Shown: in pieces, positions 7,975-16,454 of the stretch
How positions within the stretch are numbered: the stretch's first letter is position 1
Layout of the letters: the number at the start of each line of letters is the position of its first letter
Assembly (NCBI RefSeq): GCF_050433445.1
Contig: NZ_JBNPXF010000003.1
Coordinates: forward strand, 124,001-188,000
Length of the DNA: 64,000 nt
Origin: Kroppenstedtia sanguinis
GTDB taxonomy: Bacteria; Bacillota; Bacilli; Thermoactinomycetales; DSM-45169
Direction of reading: 5' to 3'
The notes under the pieces: generated by a model
Database searches by the model: none
What the model saw: the letters and a program-made list of their open reading frames with translations, nothing else
Told to the model about the DNA's origin: nothing
Position numbers and translations under genes: made by a program

Positions 7975-10038
7975 ATGCAGCTGGATAGCCGAAGTCAGTA
8001 TCTCCTGCGAGAAGTAATGGCAAATCCGAATATCCGAAGCAAAGAACTAGAAACCAAGCTTCGATTGAGTCGAAGGCAACTGGGTTACAGTTTTGAAAAA
8101 ATCAATGAGTGGCTCTACGATCAGTCCCTTCCGAAAATTGAGAGGACGAAACAGGGTGGATTCTTGGTGGAGCCAGAACTCTTGTCCAAACTTGAACTGG
8201 ACAAAGATCCGAGTCATGAAGATATAAAGGAACAATCGAAAAGCAAAAGAGTGAATATGATTCTGTTTATGTTATTAAGCCGAATCGAAGAGTTATCCCT
8301 GACTCATTTTACAAGTGAATTGAAAGTGAGCAAAAATACAGTACTCGACGATCTGAAAAAAGCAAAAATTTTTGCGTCCCGTTATGGGCTGAATCTCCGC
8401 TATTCGCGAAAGTTCGGATATCTGCTGGAAGGAAAAGAATTTAATCTGCGAAAATTAATGATTTTGACCATGTACAGGGTCCTGGAAATGGACCATGGTC
8501 CAAGCAGAGTAAAGCAGCTCGCTGAGTTATCCGCAGAGGAAGTGAATGAACTTCAGACCCGTGTAGAGAAGGTCGAAGGTAAATTGAATTTAAAGTTTAC
8601 CGATGAAAAGATTATATCGATTCCCTATATTCTCGCACTGATCTTGCGAAGGGTGAAACAGGGGAAGAGAATCAGCCCCTTTCATATACACTACGATGAA
8701 ATTTCCGATACAAAAGAATACTGGGCCACGGAGGAGATTCTTTATCATTTCGAGGATGTGCCAGAAGAAGAAAGGTTTTTTATCACGTTGCACCTTCTCA
8801 CAGCTAACGTCATTTGGTCGTCTGAGGATCCGACAGAAGAGAACATTCCAAAATTAGCTCAGGCGTTGGAGGAGATGCTTCTCCTATTTGAACGAACCAC
8901 ATTTATTTTTCTGCAAGATAAGGAGCGCTTGATCCATAAGCTTTTGCTTCACATGAAGCCGGCTTACTATCGGATCAAGTATCAATTGACGGAAGTAAAT
9001 GACCTCCATGAAATCGTTAACAAGGATTTTAAAGAGCTGCATCATTTGGTGCAAAAGTCGACCCAGCCTCTCGCCGATTTGATCGGCAGCGAAATTCCTG
9101 AAAGCGAAACCATCTACCTGACGATGTTGATCGGTGGCTGGCTCACCAAGCAGGGAGACAGTTTCCGTAAAAAGGTGAAAGCGCTGGTGGTATGCCCAAA
9201 GGGCGTCTCCGTCTCCAGACTCATGCTGAGCACGTTAAAGGATTTGTTCCCGGAGTTTGTGTTTCTGGATTCATTATCCGTGCGGGAATTTCAACATTAT
9301 GGATTGGACTATGATGTGGTTTTCTCACCAGTTTTTCTGGAGACAAAGAAAGAGCTGTTCATCGCCCATGCGATGATGGAAAAAGAAGAAAGAATTCGCT
9401 TGCGTAAACAAGTGATGTTGCAGCTCTATGGATATACGCCCCATCATTTACATTTGGAAGAAATTCTCGAAATCGTAGAAAAACATGTAACAGTGAAGGA
9501 TCGGCCCTCTCTTGCCAAAGAGTTACGAGAATATCTCAGCCGGGATGAAGCATCAGGGAACCATGGCCAACAAGTAGGTTTGTCGAATCCCAATTTATAT
9601 GAATTGATTACGCCGGATACGATTACCCTCAAGCATTCTGTCCATTCGTGGGAGGATGGAATTAAGACCGCATCGGAACCTCTCTTGCAGCAGGGAAGCA
9701 TCACCAAAAATTATGTGGAAGCTATGATTCGTCATTGCCAGACGGATCCTTACATTGTGATCAGCCCTCACATGGCGATCCCCCACGCCTCACCGGATGA
9801 AGGCGTGAAAGAAGTTTCGATGAGTCTGCTCCGACTGAAACGAGGAGTGGAATTCGCGAAGGATTACTCCATTCATCTGGTGATTATCATTGCGGCGATG
9901 GCTAAAAATCAGCATTTGCGGGCCTTGATGCAATTGATGGAATTGGCTGCAAATCCAGAAGATCGCAATGCTATGATCCAAGCGCGATCCGCAACAGACA
10001 TCCATGAAATCATTAAAAATTATGCCGAATCAAGTTGA
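7975..10038 (+). CDS. PRD-containing transcriptional activator with EIIB- and EIIA-like domains
   Basis: A MtlR/LicR-type activator of about 687 residues controlling the PTS genes that follow. Order of domains: HTH near residues 1-60, a second (Mga-like) HTH near 85-150, two PTS regulation domains near 190-400, a GatB-like EIIB domain (VVCPKGVSVSRLM, phospho-Cys) near 405-490, and an EIIA-fructose-type domain near 540-685 with the phospho-His in MAIPHASP. Phosphorylation by HPr and EIIs normally sets its activity. Two adjacent ATGs exist (7972, 7975); the second has the better gap to AAGGAGGT. It stands 45 bases before the EIIA gene, so it probably drives its own operon. Confidence 0.9.
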   Translation: MQLDSRSQYLLREVMANPNIRSKELETKLRLSRRQLGYSFEKINEWLYDQSLPKIERTKQGGFLVEPELLSKLELDKDPSHEDIKEQSKSKRVNMILFMLLSRIEELSLTHFTSELKVSKNTVLDDLKKAKIFASRYGLNLRYSRKFGYLLEGKEFNLRKLMILTMYRVLEMDHGPSRVKQLAELSAEEVNELQTRVEKVEGKLNLKFTDEKIISIPYILALILRRVKQGKRISPFHIHYDEISDTKEYWATEEILYHFEDVPEEERFFITLHLLTANVIWSSEDPTEENIPKLAQALEEMLLLFERTTFIFLQDKERLIHKLLLHMKPAYYRIKYQLTEVNDLHEIVNKDFKELHHLVQKSTQPLADLIGSEIPESETIYLTMLIGGWLTKQGDSFRKKVKALVVCPKGVSVSRLMLSTLKDLFPEFVFLDSLSVREFQHYGLDYDVVFSPVFLETKKELFIAHAMMEKEERIRLRKQVMLQLYGYTPHHLHLEEILEIVEKHVTVKDRPSLAKELREYLSRDEASGNHGQQVGLSNPNLYELITPDTITLKHSVHSWEDGIKTASEPLLQQGSITKNYVEAMIRHCQTDPYIVISPHMAIPHASPDEGVKEVSMSLLRLKRGVEFAKDYSIHLVIIIAAMAKNQHLRALMQLMELAANPEDRNAMIQARSATDIHEIIKNYAESS

Positions 10039-10083
10039 AACCAAGATTTCAACGAAGAGACAGACATAGAGGTGAGGAAGCAA

Positions 10084-10566
10084 GTGAGGGATTTATACTT
10101 CGATGAATCATTGATTTTGAAAGACTTGCAGGCCCAAAGCCCAGATGAGGTACTGGAATTGATGGCTGCCAACCTGCTGGCCAAAGGACTGGTGAAAGAG
10201 AGTTTCGTAACGGCAGTCGTCGACAGGGAAGGAAAGTTTGCGACGGGTTTACCCACCCACGGAGTGTCCGTGGCGATCCCTCATACGGATCCGGAACACG
10301 TCAAACACCAGACCCTCAGTTTAGGAATATTAAAAGAACCGGTTGATTTTGGAATTATGGGTGAAGCCACGGCCCAAACTCCAGTCAAGTTAGTGTTTAT
10401 GCTTGCAATGGCTGAACAGGACAGTCAGCTGTCCCTGCTTCAGAAGTTAATGGGGATTTTTCAGAATCCAGAAATCCTATGGTCACTTGCAGAGTCGGAG
10501 GATCGATCCCATATCAAAAGGATACTGGTTGATCAACTGGCTGTGATTGTAAAGGAGGTGAACTGA
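10084..10566 (+). CDS. gatA: PTS galactitol-type EIIA component
   Basis: A 160-residue cytoplasmic phosphocarrier of the fructose/galactitol EIIA_2 family. The active histidine lies in VSVAIPHTDPEHV, followed by the usual LGILKEPVDFGIMG and KLVFMLAMAEQDSQ. It passes phosphate from HPr to the EIIB encoded next. GTG at 10084 follows GAGGTGAGGA at good spacing; a GTG at 10072 would add MRKQ but has no proper site. It is the first structural gene after the PRD activator. Galactitol is the nearest match for the whole EII set, but related pentitols or hexitols cannot be excluded. Confidence 0.85.
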   Translation: MRDLYFDESLILKDLQAQSPDEVLELMAANLLAKGLVKESFVTAVVDREGKFATGLPTHGVSVAIPHTDPEHVKHQTLSLGILKEPVDFGIMGEATAQTPVKLVFMLAMAEQDSQLSLLQKLMGIFQNPEILWSLAESEDRSHIKRILVDQLAVIVKEVN

Positions 10567-10567
10567 C

Positions 10568-10852
10568 ATGAAGAAAAAACAGGTGTTGGTCGCATGTGGA
10601 GCTGGTATTGCCACTTCCACCGTTGTTAATAACGCAATTGAAGAGATCTGCAGAGCGAACGGTATCCAGTGCGATCTCGTGCAAATCAAAATTACAGAAG
10701 TGGGTTCATATCTGGATACAGCCGATTTATTAATCAGTACTACGATCGTTCAAAAAGAATATCCTTTTCCCGTCATCAATGGTAGAGCTTTTCTGACCGG
10801 AATCGGATTGGATGATGTAAAGAAACAAATCCTTGAAGAACTGAAAAAATAA
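10568..10852 (+). CDS. gatB: PTS galactitol-type EIIB component
   Basis: A 94-residue EIIB. The N-terminal strand and P-loop read KKKQVLVACGAGIATSTVV, with Cys10 as the phosphorylated residue, as in GatB. It starts two bases after the EIIA stop, with AAAGGAGGTG inside the end of EIIA. It accepts phosphate from EIIA and hands it to the sugar bound in EIIC. Confidence 0.88.
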   Translation: MKKKQVLVACGAGIATSTVVNNAIEEICRANGIQCDLVQIKITEVGSYLDTADLLISTTIVQKEYPFPVINGRAFLTGIGLDDVKKQILEELKK

Positions 10853-10860
10853 CTTCTGTT

Positions 10861-10901
10861 CTTCCCGGTTCCGTATCTGCTGAAAGTATGGGATCGGGAA
10901 G
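10861..10901 (+). other. Hairpin between the EIIB and EIIC genes
   Basis: CTTCCCG pairs with CGGGAAG, with further partial pairing inside, and only TTTC follows. It may be a processing or stability hairpin that sets the ratio of soluble to membrane components rather than a full terminator. Confidence 0.35.
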
Positions 10902-10926
10902 TTTCAACAGCTGAGGAGGAACCCCT

Positions 10927-12189
10927 ATGCAAACGATGATCGATGCTCTGCAAGCTTTTCTCGATCTGGGAGCAACTGTGATCTTGCCGGTGGTCATTTT
11001 CTTACTCGGTCTGTTGTTTGGGCAAAAACCCAGCAAGGCCTTTCGTGCCGGGTTGACCATTGGTGTTGCTTTTGTAGGGATCTTTTTGATTGTCGATCTG
11101 CTCGTAAACAACTTGGGTCCGGCTGCTCACGGGATGGTGAAGCGATTCGGGGTTGAATTGAGTGTAATTGATGTAGGTTGGCCCGCCGCCGCTTCTATTT
11201 CGTGGGCTTCGCCCATTGCAGCATTTGTACTTCCCCTCGGTTTGGCACTAAACGTGATCATGCTTGTCACGAGAACGACCAAAACCATGAACGTAGACAT
11301 CTGGAATTTTTGGCATTTTTCCTTTATGGGTGCGATTGTATACGCTTTATCTGGAAGTATCATTCAGGGGTTGATCGCGGCACTCCTATTCGAAATCATT
11401 TGTTTGAAGATTGCGGATTGGACGGCTCCCATGCTTGAAAAATATTTTGATCTTCCGGGAATCTCGGTTGCGACAGGAAGCACGGTTTCTTATGCTCCTC
11501 TCGGCATTCCGCTGGTAAGGCTAGTTCAAAAAATACCGGTCGTAAAAAACTGGAATGCAGATCCGGAAACGATTCAAAAGAGATTTGGCATCTTCGGTGA
11601 ACCGATTTTTATGGGGTTGGCCCTCGGTGTGGCACTGGGCTTGTTGGCGGGTTATTCCGTGGGCGAAACGATTGAGATCGGAATGGCGATGGCTGCGGTG
11701 ATGGTGCTAATGCCTCGAATGGTGAAACTCTTGATGGAAGGCCTGATGCCTATTTCAGAGTCAGCCCGTAATCTGCTTCAGAAAAAATTTGGGGCGCAAA
11801 ACATCTATATTGGATTGGATGCGGCTGTTGCGATTGGACATCCGGCGGTCATTTCAACGGCGCTGATCCTGGTACCGATCACGGTGGCTATAGCGGTTTT
11901 TCTGCCGGGTAATAACGTACTGCCATTCGGCGACTTGGCCACCATTCCATTTATAGTGGCTTTTATTGTTGGGGCTGCGCGGGGAAATATCGTTCACTCC
12001 GTACTTGTCGGTACCGTCCTGATCGCATTATCCCTGTACATGGCAACGGATATTGCAGCATTTCACACGCAGATGGCTGTAGATGCCAAGTTTAATATGC
12101 CGGAAGGAGCAAACACCATCTCCAGCATTGACCAGGGTGGAAACTTGATCAACTACGTTCTATACAAGCTGTTTGCCTTGATTAACTAA
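10927..12189 (+). CDS. gatC: PTS galactitol-type EIIC membrane permease
   Basis: A 420-residue polytopic protein of the GatC (EIIC-gat) family, with around ten hydrophobic segments. Recognisable stretches are LDLGATVILPVVIFLLGLLFG at the N-terminus, the GWPAAASISWASPIAA loop and LGLLAGYSVGETIEIGMAMA in the middle. It carries the polyol across the membrane while EIIB phosphorylates it. The ATG at 10927 follows GAGGAGGAACCCCT. It lies 74 bases behind EIIB, past a hairpin, and ahead of two polyol dehydrogenase genes, which fits uptake of a hexitol as its phosphate and oxidation to a keto-sugar phosphate. Confidence 0.9.
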   Translation: MQTMIDALQAFLDLGATVILPVVIFLLGLLFGQKPSKAFRAGLTIGVAFVGIFLIVDLLVNNLGPAAHGMVKRFGVELSVIDVGWPAAASISWASPIAAFVLPLGLALNVIMLVTRTTKTMNVDIWNFWHFSFMGAIVYALSGSIIQGLIAALLFEIICLKIADWTAPMLEKYFDLPGISVATGSTVSYAPLGIPLVRLVQKIPVVKNWNADPETIQKRFGIFGEPIFMGLALGVALGLLAGYSVGETIEIGMAMAAVMVLMPRMVKLLMEGLMPISESARNLLQKKFGAQNIYIGLDAAVAIGHPAVISTALILVPITVAIAVFLPGNNVLPFGDLATIPFIVAFIVGAARGNIVHSVLVGTVLIALSLYMATDIAAFHTQMAVDAKFNMPEGANTISSIDQGGNLINYVLYKLFALIN

Positions 12190-12244
12190 TCGAAAACCCT
12201 GAATCCAGGGAATCTTTTTGGAGAGTCCAGGAGGTATTATGGCC

Positions 12245-13276
12245 ATGAAAGCTTTGGTAAAAAAAGAGCCGGGATTTGGCAACCTGGAGATTGTGGAAGT
12301 AGAGGAACCGCAAGTGGGCAGAGATCAGGTAAAAATCCTTGTGAAATATGCCGGGATCTGCGGTTCTGATATTCACACCTATGAAGGCCACTACAAGGTA
12401 AAAACGCCGGTGACACTGGGGCACGAATTTTCAGGTGAAGTGGTGGAAGTCGGGGAAGACGTGACCGAGTTCAAACCGGGGGACCGCGTCACTTCCGAGA
12501 CGACTTTTGATATTTGTGGTGAGTGCAGATACTGCCAGACAGGGGATTATAACTTATGCAGTTCCCGAAAGGGATTGGGAACACAGCAAGATGGAGGCTT
12601 CACCCTATATTTGCTCGCCCGTAAAGAGAGTGTCCATCGCTTACCTGATCATGTGGGATATGAAGCGGCTGCCTTGACGGAACCTCTAGCTTGTTGCCAT
12701 CATGCGGTGCGGCAGGCCTCCATCCATGAAGGGGATGTGGTGGTGGTTCTCGGCCCGGGACCGATTGGATTGCTGACAGCACAAGTGGCGAAAGATACAG
12801 GTGCGAAAGTGATCATCACCGGGTTGAACCATGATCAAGTCCGGTTGGATAAAGCCAAAGAATTGGAAATCGATCATGCCGTCAATACCCAACAGGAAGA
12901 TTTAAAACAGCTTGTTGAGGGGTTGACAGCAGGATACGGCGCTGATGTGGTGTTTGAATGCACAGGCGCTGTTCCCGCTGCGAAGATGGGGCTCGACTTG
13001 CTGAGAAAACAGGGACAATTTATCCAGGTTGGAATCTACGCCACCGCTGAAATCCCATTTGATTTGGAAAAGGTGATTCAGAAAGAAATCACAGTGAAAG
13101 GATCCAGAAGTCAAAAACCAAGGGATTGGGAACCTTCACTCGCCTTGATGAATGAACATCGCGTCCATGCCAAGGCGCTTGTGACCCATCGATTTGACAT
13201 CACCCAATGGGCTGAAGCCTACCAGGCGATTAAAGACGGTGAAGCGATCAAGGTCTTGTTAACTCCAGTAGATTAA
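12245..13276 (+). CDS. Zinc-dependent medium-chain alcohol (polyol) dehydrogenase
   Basis: A 343-residue MDR enzyme close to sorbitol/threonine dehydrogenases. GICGSDIHTYEG carries the catalytic zinc Cys and GHEFSGEVVEVGEDV the zinc His-Glu pair. A structural zinc cluster follows (CGECRYCQTGDYNLC). The NAD site is VVLGPGPIGLLTAQVA. It probably oxidises the imported polyol or its phosphate with NAD. ATG at 12245 lies nine bases from AGGAGGT; an ATG at 12239 is in frame but too close to it. Two dehydrogenases in one PTS operon suggest two substrates or successive steps. Confidence 0.88.
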   Translation: MKALVKKEPGFGNLEIVEVEEPQVGRDQVKILVKYAGICGSDIHTYEGHYKVKTPVTLGHEFSGEVVEVGEDVTEFKPGDRVTSETTFDICGECRYCQTGDYNLCSSRKGLGTQQDGGFTLYLLARKESVHRLPDHVGYEAAALTEPLACCHHAVRQASIHEGDVVVVLGPGPIGLLTAQVAKDTGAKVIITGLNHDQVRLDKAKELEIDHAVNTQQEDLKQLVEGLTAGYGADVVFECTGAVPAAKMGLDLLRKQGQFIQVGIYATAEIPFDLEKVIQKEITVKGSRSQKPRDWEPSLALMNEHRVHAKALVTHRFDITQWAEAYQAIKDGEAIKVLLTPVD

Positions 13277-13399
13277 CAGATGGAAGAGGAGGGTGGAGTG
13301 TCACAGCGTGAGATTTCGGCTACGCCACAATGTACAATCCCGTCCTGACCCTTGACAATGGTTGGATCAGACACACGTGGACGGATGGGAGGTGGGGGA

Positions 13400-13591
13400 A
13401 TGGTAGAACATTTTCTCGACTTCACTCTGGGTCCTTACGGAAGAATGCTGGGTGACTTCTATTTTGAAAACCAGGTCTGGTTAAATAGTTTGGTGGTGGG
13501 AGTGGCGATATACAAGCTTTTTGCCAAACACAAGCAGAAGAGTGCACAACCGGAACACCCAGCCGAATCCAATGGGGATGGAATGGTTTGA
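13400..13591 (+). CDS. Small membrane protein in the polyol operon
   Basis: A 63-residue product starting MVEHFLDFTLGPYGRML. A central hydrophobic stretch (VWLNSLVVGVAIYKLFA) could span the membrane once and is followed by a Lys-rich and Pro/Glu-rich tail. GGAGGTGGGGG lies directly upstream of the ATG at 13400. Its stop sits within the leader of the next dehydrogenase, so it is probably co-translated. I do not recognise a family. A role linked to the EIIC permease or to the membrane is conceivable only from context. Confidence 0.6.
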   Translation: MVEHFLDFTLGPYGRMLGDFYFENQVWLNSLVVGVAIYKLFAKHKQKSAQPEHPAESNGDGMV

Positions 13592-13614
13592 CCGAAAGAG
13601 GTGCCTGCAGAGTC

Positions 13615-14667
13615 ATGATGAACGCACTTAAATTTTATGGGAAACAGGATTTACGTTACGAAAAAGCCGTTCTGCCCGTAATCGAACAGGTGGATGACGT
13701 CCTGATTCAAGTGAAAGTGGCAGGGATTTGTGGGTCTGACTTGTCCCGATATGCGAAGCTGGGTCCTTATGTGAAAGGAATGATCTGGGGCCATGAGTTT
13801 TCCGGTGAAGTAGTCGAAACCGGTCCGGCGGTAACTCATGTTCAAGTCGGTGATAAAGTGGCGGCCTGCCCCACATTTTATTGTGGCAAGTGTGAGAGCT
13901 GTAAAAAAGGGCAGTTCTCTCAATGTGCAGAATTGACCGTGATCGGGGCGAGACACCCAGGTGCTTTTGCTGAGTTTGTGAGGTTGCCTGGAGAAAACGT
14001 GATCCCTCTACCCGTTTCCATAGACATGGAGACAGCAGCTTGTATCGAGCCGGCAGCGGTAGTGGCCCATGGATTTTATCGGACCGCAATGCAGCCAGGA
14101 GCCGAGGTGGCGGTGATGGGTTGCGGCAATATTGGATTGTTGGCGGTGCAATGGGCGAAAGTGTGGGGTGCCAGCCAAGTGGTTGCGATAGACATCGATC
14201 CGAAAAAGTTGGATATCGCCACCCAAGTGGGGGCAGATGTGGGAATCCATTCACTGGAGTCTTCGGCCTATGAGCAACTCATGGATCTGACCCATGGAAA
14301 AGGGGTGGATGTAGCCATCGAATCGGCGGGGTCACCGATCACCTCTGCCCAAGTTTTTGCCCTGGTCAAAAAAGGCGGGCAAGTGGTCTTCATGGGCATC
14401 CCCTATGAGCATGTCCAGGTGGAACGATTTTACTTTGAAAAGATCGTCAGAAATGAACTGACCGTGTTGGGCTCCTGGAATGCGATTTCTGCGCCCTTCC
14501 CAGGCAAAGAATGGACTTCAACTCTTCAGTTCATGAAAACCGGCCAGATTGATGTGAAACCGCTCATCTCCCACCGAATGAGTCTAAGAGAAGGTCCGGA
14601 GGTTTTTGAAAAAATGATCAACCGCGAAGGACGGTATGGAAAGGTACTGCTTTATCCGGAAATCTAG
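13615..14667 (+). CDS. gatD: Galactitol-1-phosphate 5-dehydrogenase-like zinc enzyme
   Basis: A 350-residue MDR dehydrogenase. GICGSDLSRYAKLG holds the catalytic zinc Cys, WGHEFSGEVVETG the His-Glu, and CGKCESCKKGQFSQC the structural zinc cysteines; the cofactor loop is VMGCGNIGLLAVQWA. It resembles GatD more than the upstream enzyme does, including the KMINREGRYGKVLLYP end. The likely reaction is oxidation of the polyol phosphate formed by the PTS to a ketose phosphate. ATG at 13615 follows AGAGGTG at 11 bases; a TTG at 13588 is less likely. It closes the operon. The symbol is by similarity, since the substrate is unproven. Confidence 0.75.
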   Translation: MMNALKFYGKQDLRYEKAVLPVIEQVDDVLIQVKVAGICGSDLSRYAKLGPYVKGMIWGHEFSGEVVETGPAVTHVQVGDKVAACPTFYCGKCESCKKGQFSQCAELTVIGARHPGAFAEFVRLPGENVIPLPVSIDMETAACIEPAAVVAHGFYRTAMQPGAEVAVMGCGNIGLLAVQWAKVWGASQVVAIDIDPKKLDIATQVGADVGIHSLESSAYEQLMDLTHGKGVDVAIESAGSPITSAQVFALVKKGGQVVFMGIPYEHVQVERFYFEKIVRNELTVLGSWNAISAPFPGKEWTSTLQFMKTGQIDVKPLISHRMSLREGPEVFEKMINREGRYGKVLLYPEI

Positions 14668-14776
14668 AAGCGTGGTGTAAAAGTCGCCATACTTACAGGA
14701 CACCAGTCATGCCCAGGGTTGCTTTGCGCCCCTCGCTATACAGGGAGTGTGGGGTTTCATATAGAGGGGATTTTTG

Positions 14777-14815
14777 ATCGCCAGAACTTTGACGCCGTGA
14801 ACCCCCATCCCGACT
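14777..14815. repeat. Short repeat related to 18426-18470
   Basis: AACTTTGACGCCGTGAACC followed by CCCATCCCGAC is the reverse complement of the sequence near 18426-18470, apart from a five-base insertion there and a few changes. The rest of the 14668-15130 gap holds one truncated element and no convincing gene. Confidence 0.55.
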
Positions 14816-15011
14816 GTCTGTAAGCTCAGGGGTTCACAAATAGGTGTATGTCTCGGATCCGGGAAATGAAATGCCGTTGTCTCTCTTCAATGGAGCACGG
14901 CATTTATCTATGTCGGCCAAGAGGATCTTCTCCAGGGAAAGAAGGAGCAGTTGTGCTGGTAAGTGGAGGACCCCATAACAGCCGGATTTCTGAATTGTTG
15001 GAGAAACATTT

Positions 15012-15108
15012 ACCATCCCCTCAAGCCATATTTTACGATGGGGGCAATGGGAAGAGCAAAAGGGTCAATTTTGTTTCCTCCACCCATTTCCTGGTTAACC
15101 ACAGACCT
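15012..15108 (+). repeat. Right half of the TGTTGATTA inverted-end element
   Basis: CCATCCCCTCAAGCCATATT, then ACGATGGGGGCAATGGGAAG and the terminal GGTTAACCACAGACCT match the right arm of the copies at 55056-55191 and 61261-61463. The left arm and core are absent. Confidence 0.7.
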
Positions 15109-15140
15109 AACAAAAGATATATAATTATTTGAATTATTTC

Positions 15141-15187
15141 TTGATTTTTGACTGGGAACCAGTTATGATACGAGTACGTACTAGTAT
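15141..15187 (+). promoter_or_regulatory. Promoter with an overlapping operator palindrome
   Basis: A sigma-A-type promoter has -35 TTGATT (15141-15146), a 17-base spacer and -10 TATGAT (15164-15169). Overlapping the -10 and the start point is ATACGAGTACGTACTAGTAT (15168-15187), an inverted repeat with one mismatched pair in ten. Such placement is typical of TetR/FadR-like repressors of fatty acid breakdown. No regulator gene lies beside it. Confidence 0.7.
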
Positions 15188-15294
15188 TTCGCCAGTCACT
15201 CTTTTGACGCTGGGTGTGTTTATAAGTGCAGGATCACTTTTGTCGATGTCTGAACTTGCAGACTGGATCCATTTCGGTTGGGAGGGCGGTTGAT

Positions 15295-16440
15295 TTGATT
15301 TCATTTCAGCCTACAAAGGAGGAGTCGGCCTTTGCAGATCTGGCCAGGGAATTAGCTCGAGAGCGGATCCGCCCCATAGCCAGGGAGTGTGAACAAAATC
15401 GGAGGGTCCACTCCGACTTGGTGAAGACCCTGAGAGAGTTGGGCTTTACTACCCTGGAACTGCCGGAAAGTTGGGGCGGTTTGGAGATGTCCTTGCTCTC
15501 GCAGACTCAAATCTGGGGAGCACTCGGTCAGGGGGATCTGGGGGTGATACAAGGATTGCCTGGTACCGGGGACGGTGCTTCTCTGATCCGTCTGATTCCG
15601 AATCACCCGGCTTTGCAATCCTATAAAGCGGCGGCTGTGGAGGGGGAGGGGCATACGGTTGCCTTCCTCCAAGCTGCAGATGGAGAGGGGATGTCAGGAG
15701 TCCAGGCGGAATCCAACGGGCAGGGAGTTGTTTTAAAGGGAACTTCCCAGCCCATCCGATTGGCTGCATTTGCTGAAAATTTGCTTGTGGCAGTGAATGA
15801 TGCTGGAGGAGAGACCCTGTTGTTGTGGTTGGATCGCCAGGCGGACAGTCGCTGGCATGTGGTGGAAGGGGACTATCGTTTGGGATTGCTGGCGGCAGGT
15901 TGTGCACGTGTGCGGTTTGCAGAGGAGAGGATCTCTCCGGAGCAAGTGATTGCCAAGGGAAGTGAAGCCCGAGAGCTCTTGTCACAAGCTCAGGCACGGA
16001 TTGACGTGCTGGAAGCGGCCAAGGAGGTGGGTCTGATGGAGGCGGCTGTCTCCTATACCGCTGAATACACGGCACAACGGAAAGCTTTCGGCCAAGAGAT
16101 TGCCAAATTTCAGGGAGTCTCCTTCACTCTTGCGGATATGGCGATCGAGACACAGACTTCCCGAAATCTTCTGTGGCAGACGGCGGAGCAGATCGATGAC
16201 GGGAAACCAGAGGGAAGGCGAGCTGCAGGCGGGGTTTTGTCCCGGGTTCATCAATCTCTCCGCTTCGTAACCGATTCAGCAGTGCAGTTGTTGGGGGGAC
16301 ATGGATACGTGCAGGAGTTTCCCGTCGAAAAATGGATGCGTGATGCCCAGGCGCAAGTCAGTCTATATGGCCGGGAGGGTGAATTGATGGCCCGCTGTGG
16401 TGAGCAGTTGCTAGAGGATCACGTACCCACCGGGGTTTAA
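15295..16440 (+). CDS. Acyl-CoA dehydrogenase
   Basis: A 381-residue FAD enzyme of the ACAD family, which forms the trans-2,3 double bond in acyl-CoA. The frame could open at a GTG at 15226, but TTG at 15295 has GGGAGG nine bases upstream and gives the normal length starting ISFQPTKEES. The C-terminal helix bundle is typical (AYTAEYTAQRKAFGQEIAKF as YTAEYTAQRKAFGQ, then VQLLGGHGYVQEFPVEKWMRD). The middle beta domain is less conserved: the usual T-E-P/A-G-S-D signature is not visible, which suggests a diverged substrate or a subunit of a heteromer with the next gene. First gene of a six-gene beta-oxidation operon. Confidence 0.85.
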   Translation: MISFQPTKEESAFADLARELARERIRPIARECEQNRRVHSDLVKTLRELGFTTLELPESWGGLEMSLLSQTQIWGALGQGDLGVIQGLPGTGDGASLIRLIPNHPALQSYKAAAVEGEGHTVAFLQAADGEGMSGVQAESNGQGVVLKGTSQPIRLAAFAENLLVAVNDAGGETLLLWLDRQADSRWHVVEGDYRLGLLAAGCARVRFAEERISPEQVIAKGSEARELLSQAQARIDVLEAAKEVGLMEAAVSYTAEYTAQRKAFGQEIAKFQGVSFTLADMAIETQTSRNLLWQTAEQIDDGKPEGRRAAGGVLSRVHQSLRFVTDSAVQLLGGHGYVQEFPVEKWMRDAQAQVSLYGREGELMARCGEQLLEDHVPTGV

Positions 16441-16454
16441 AGGAGGGACGCCTG

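Noticed and set aside
15226..15294. Upstream GTG extension of the first acyl-CoA dehydrogenase
   Set aside because: It would place the start almost on the promoter; TTG 15295 has a ribosome site and gives the normal length.
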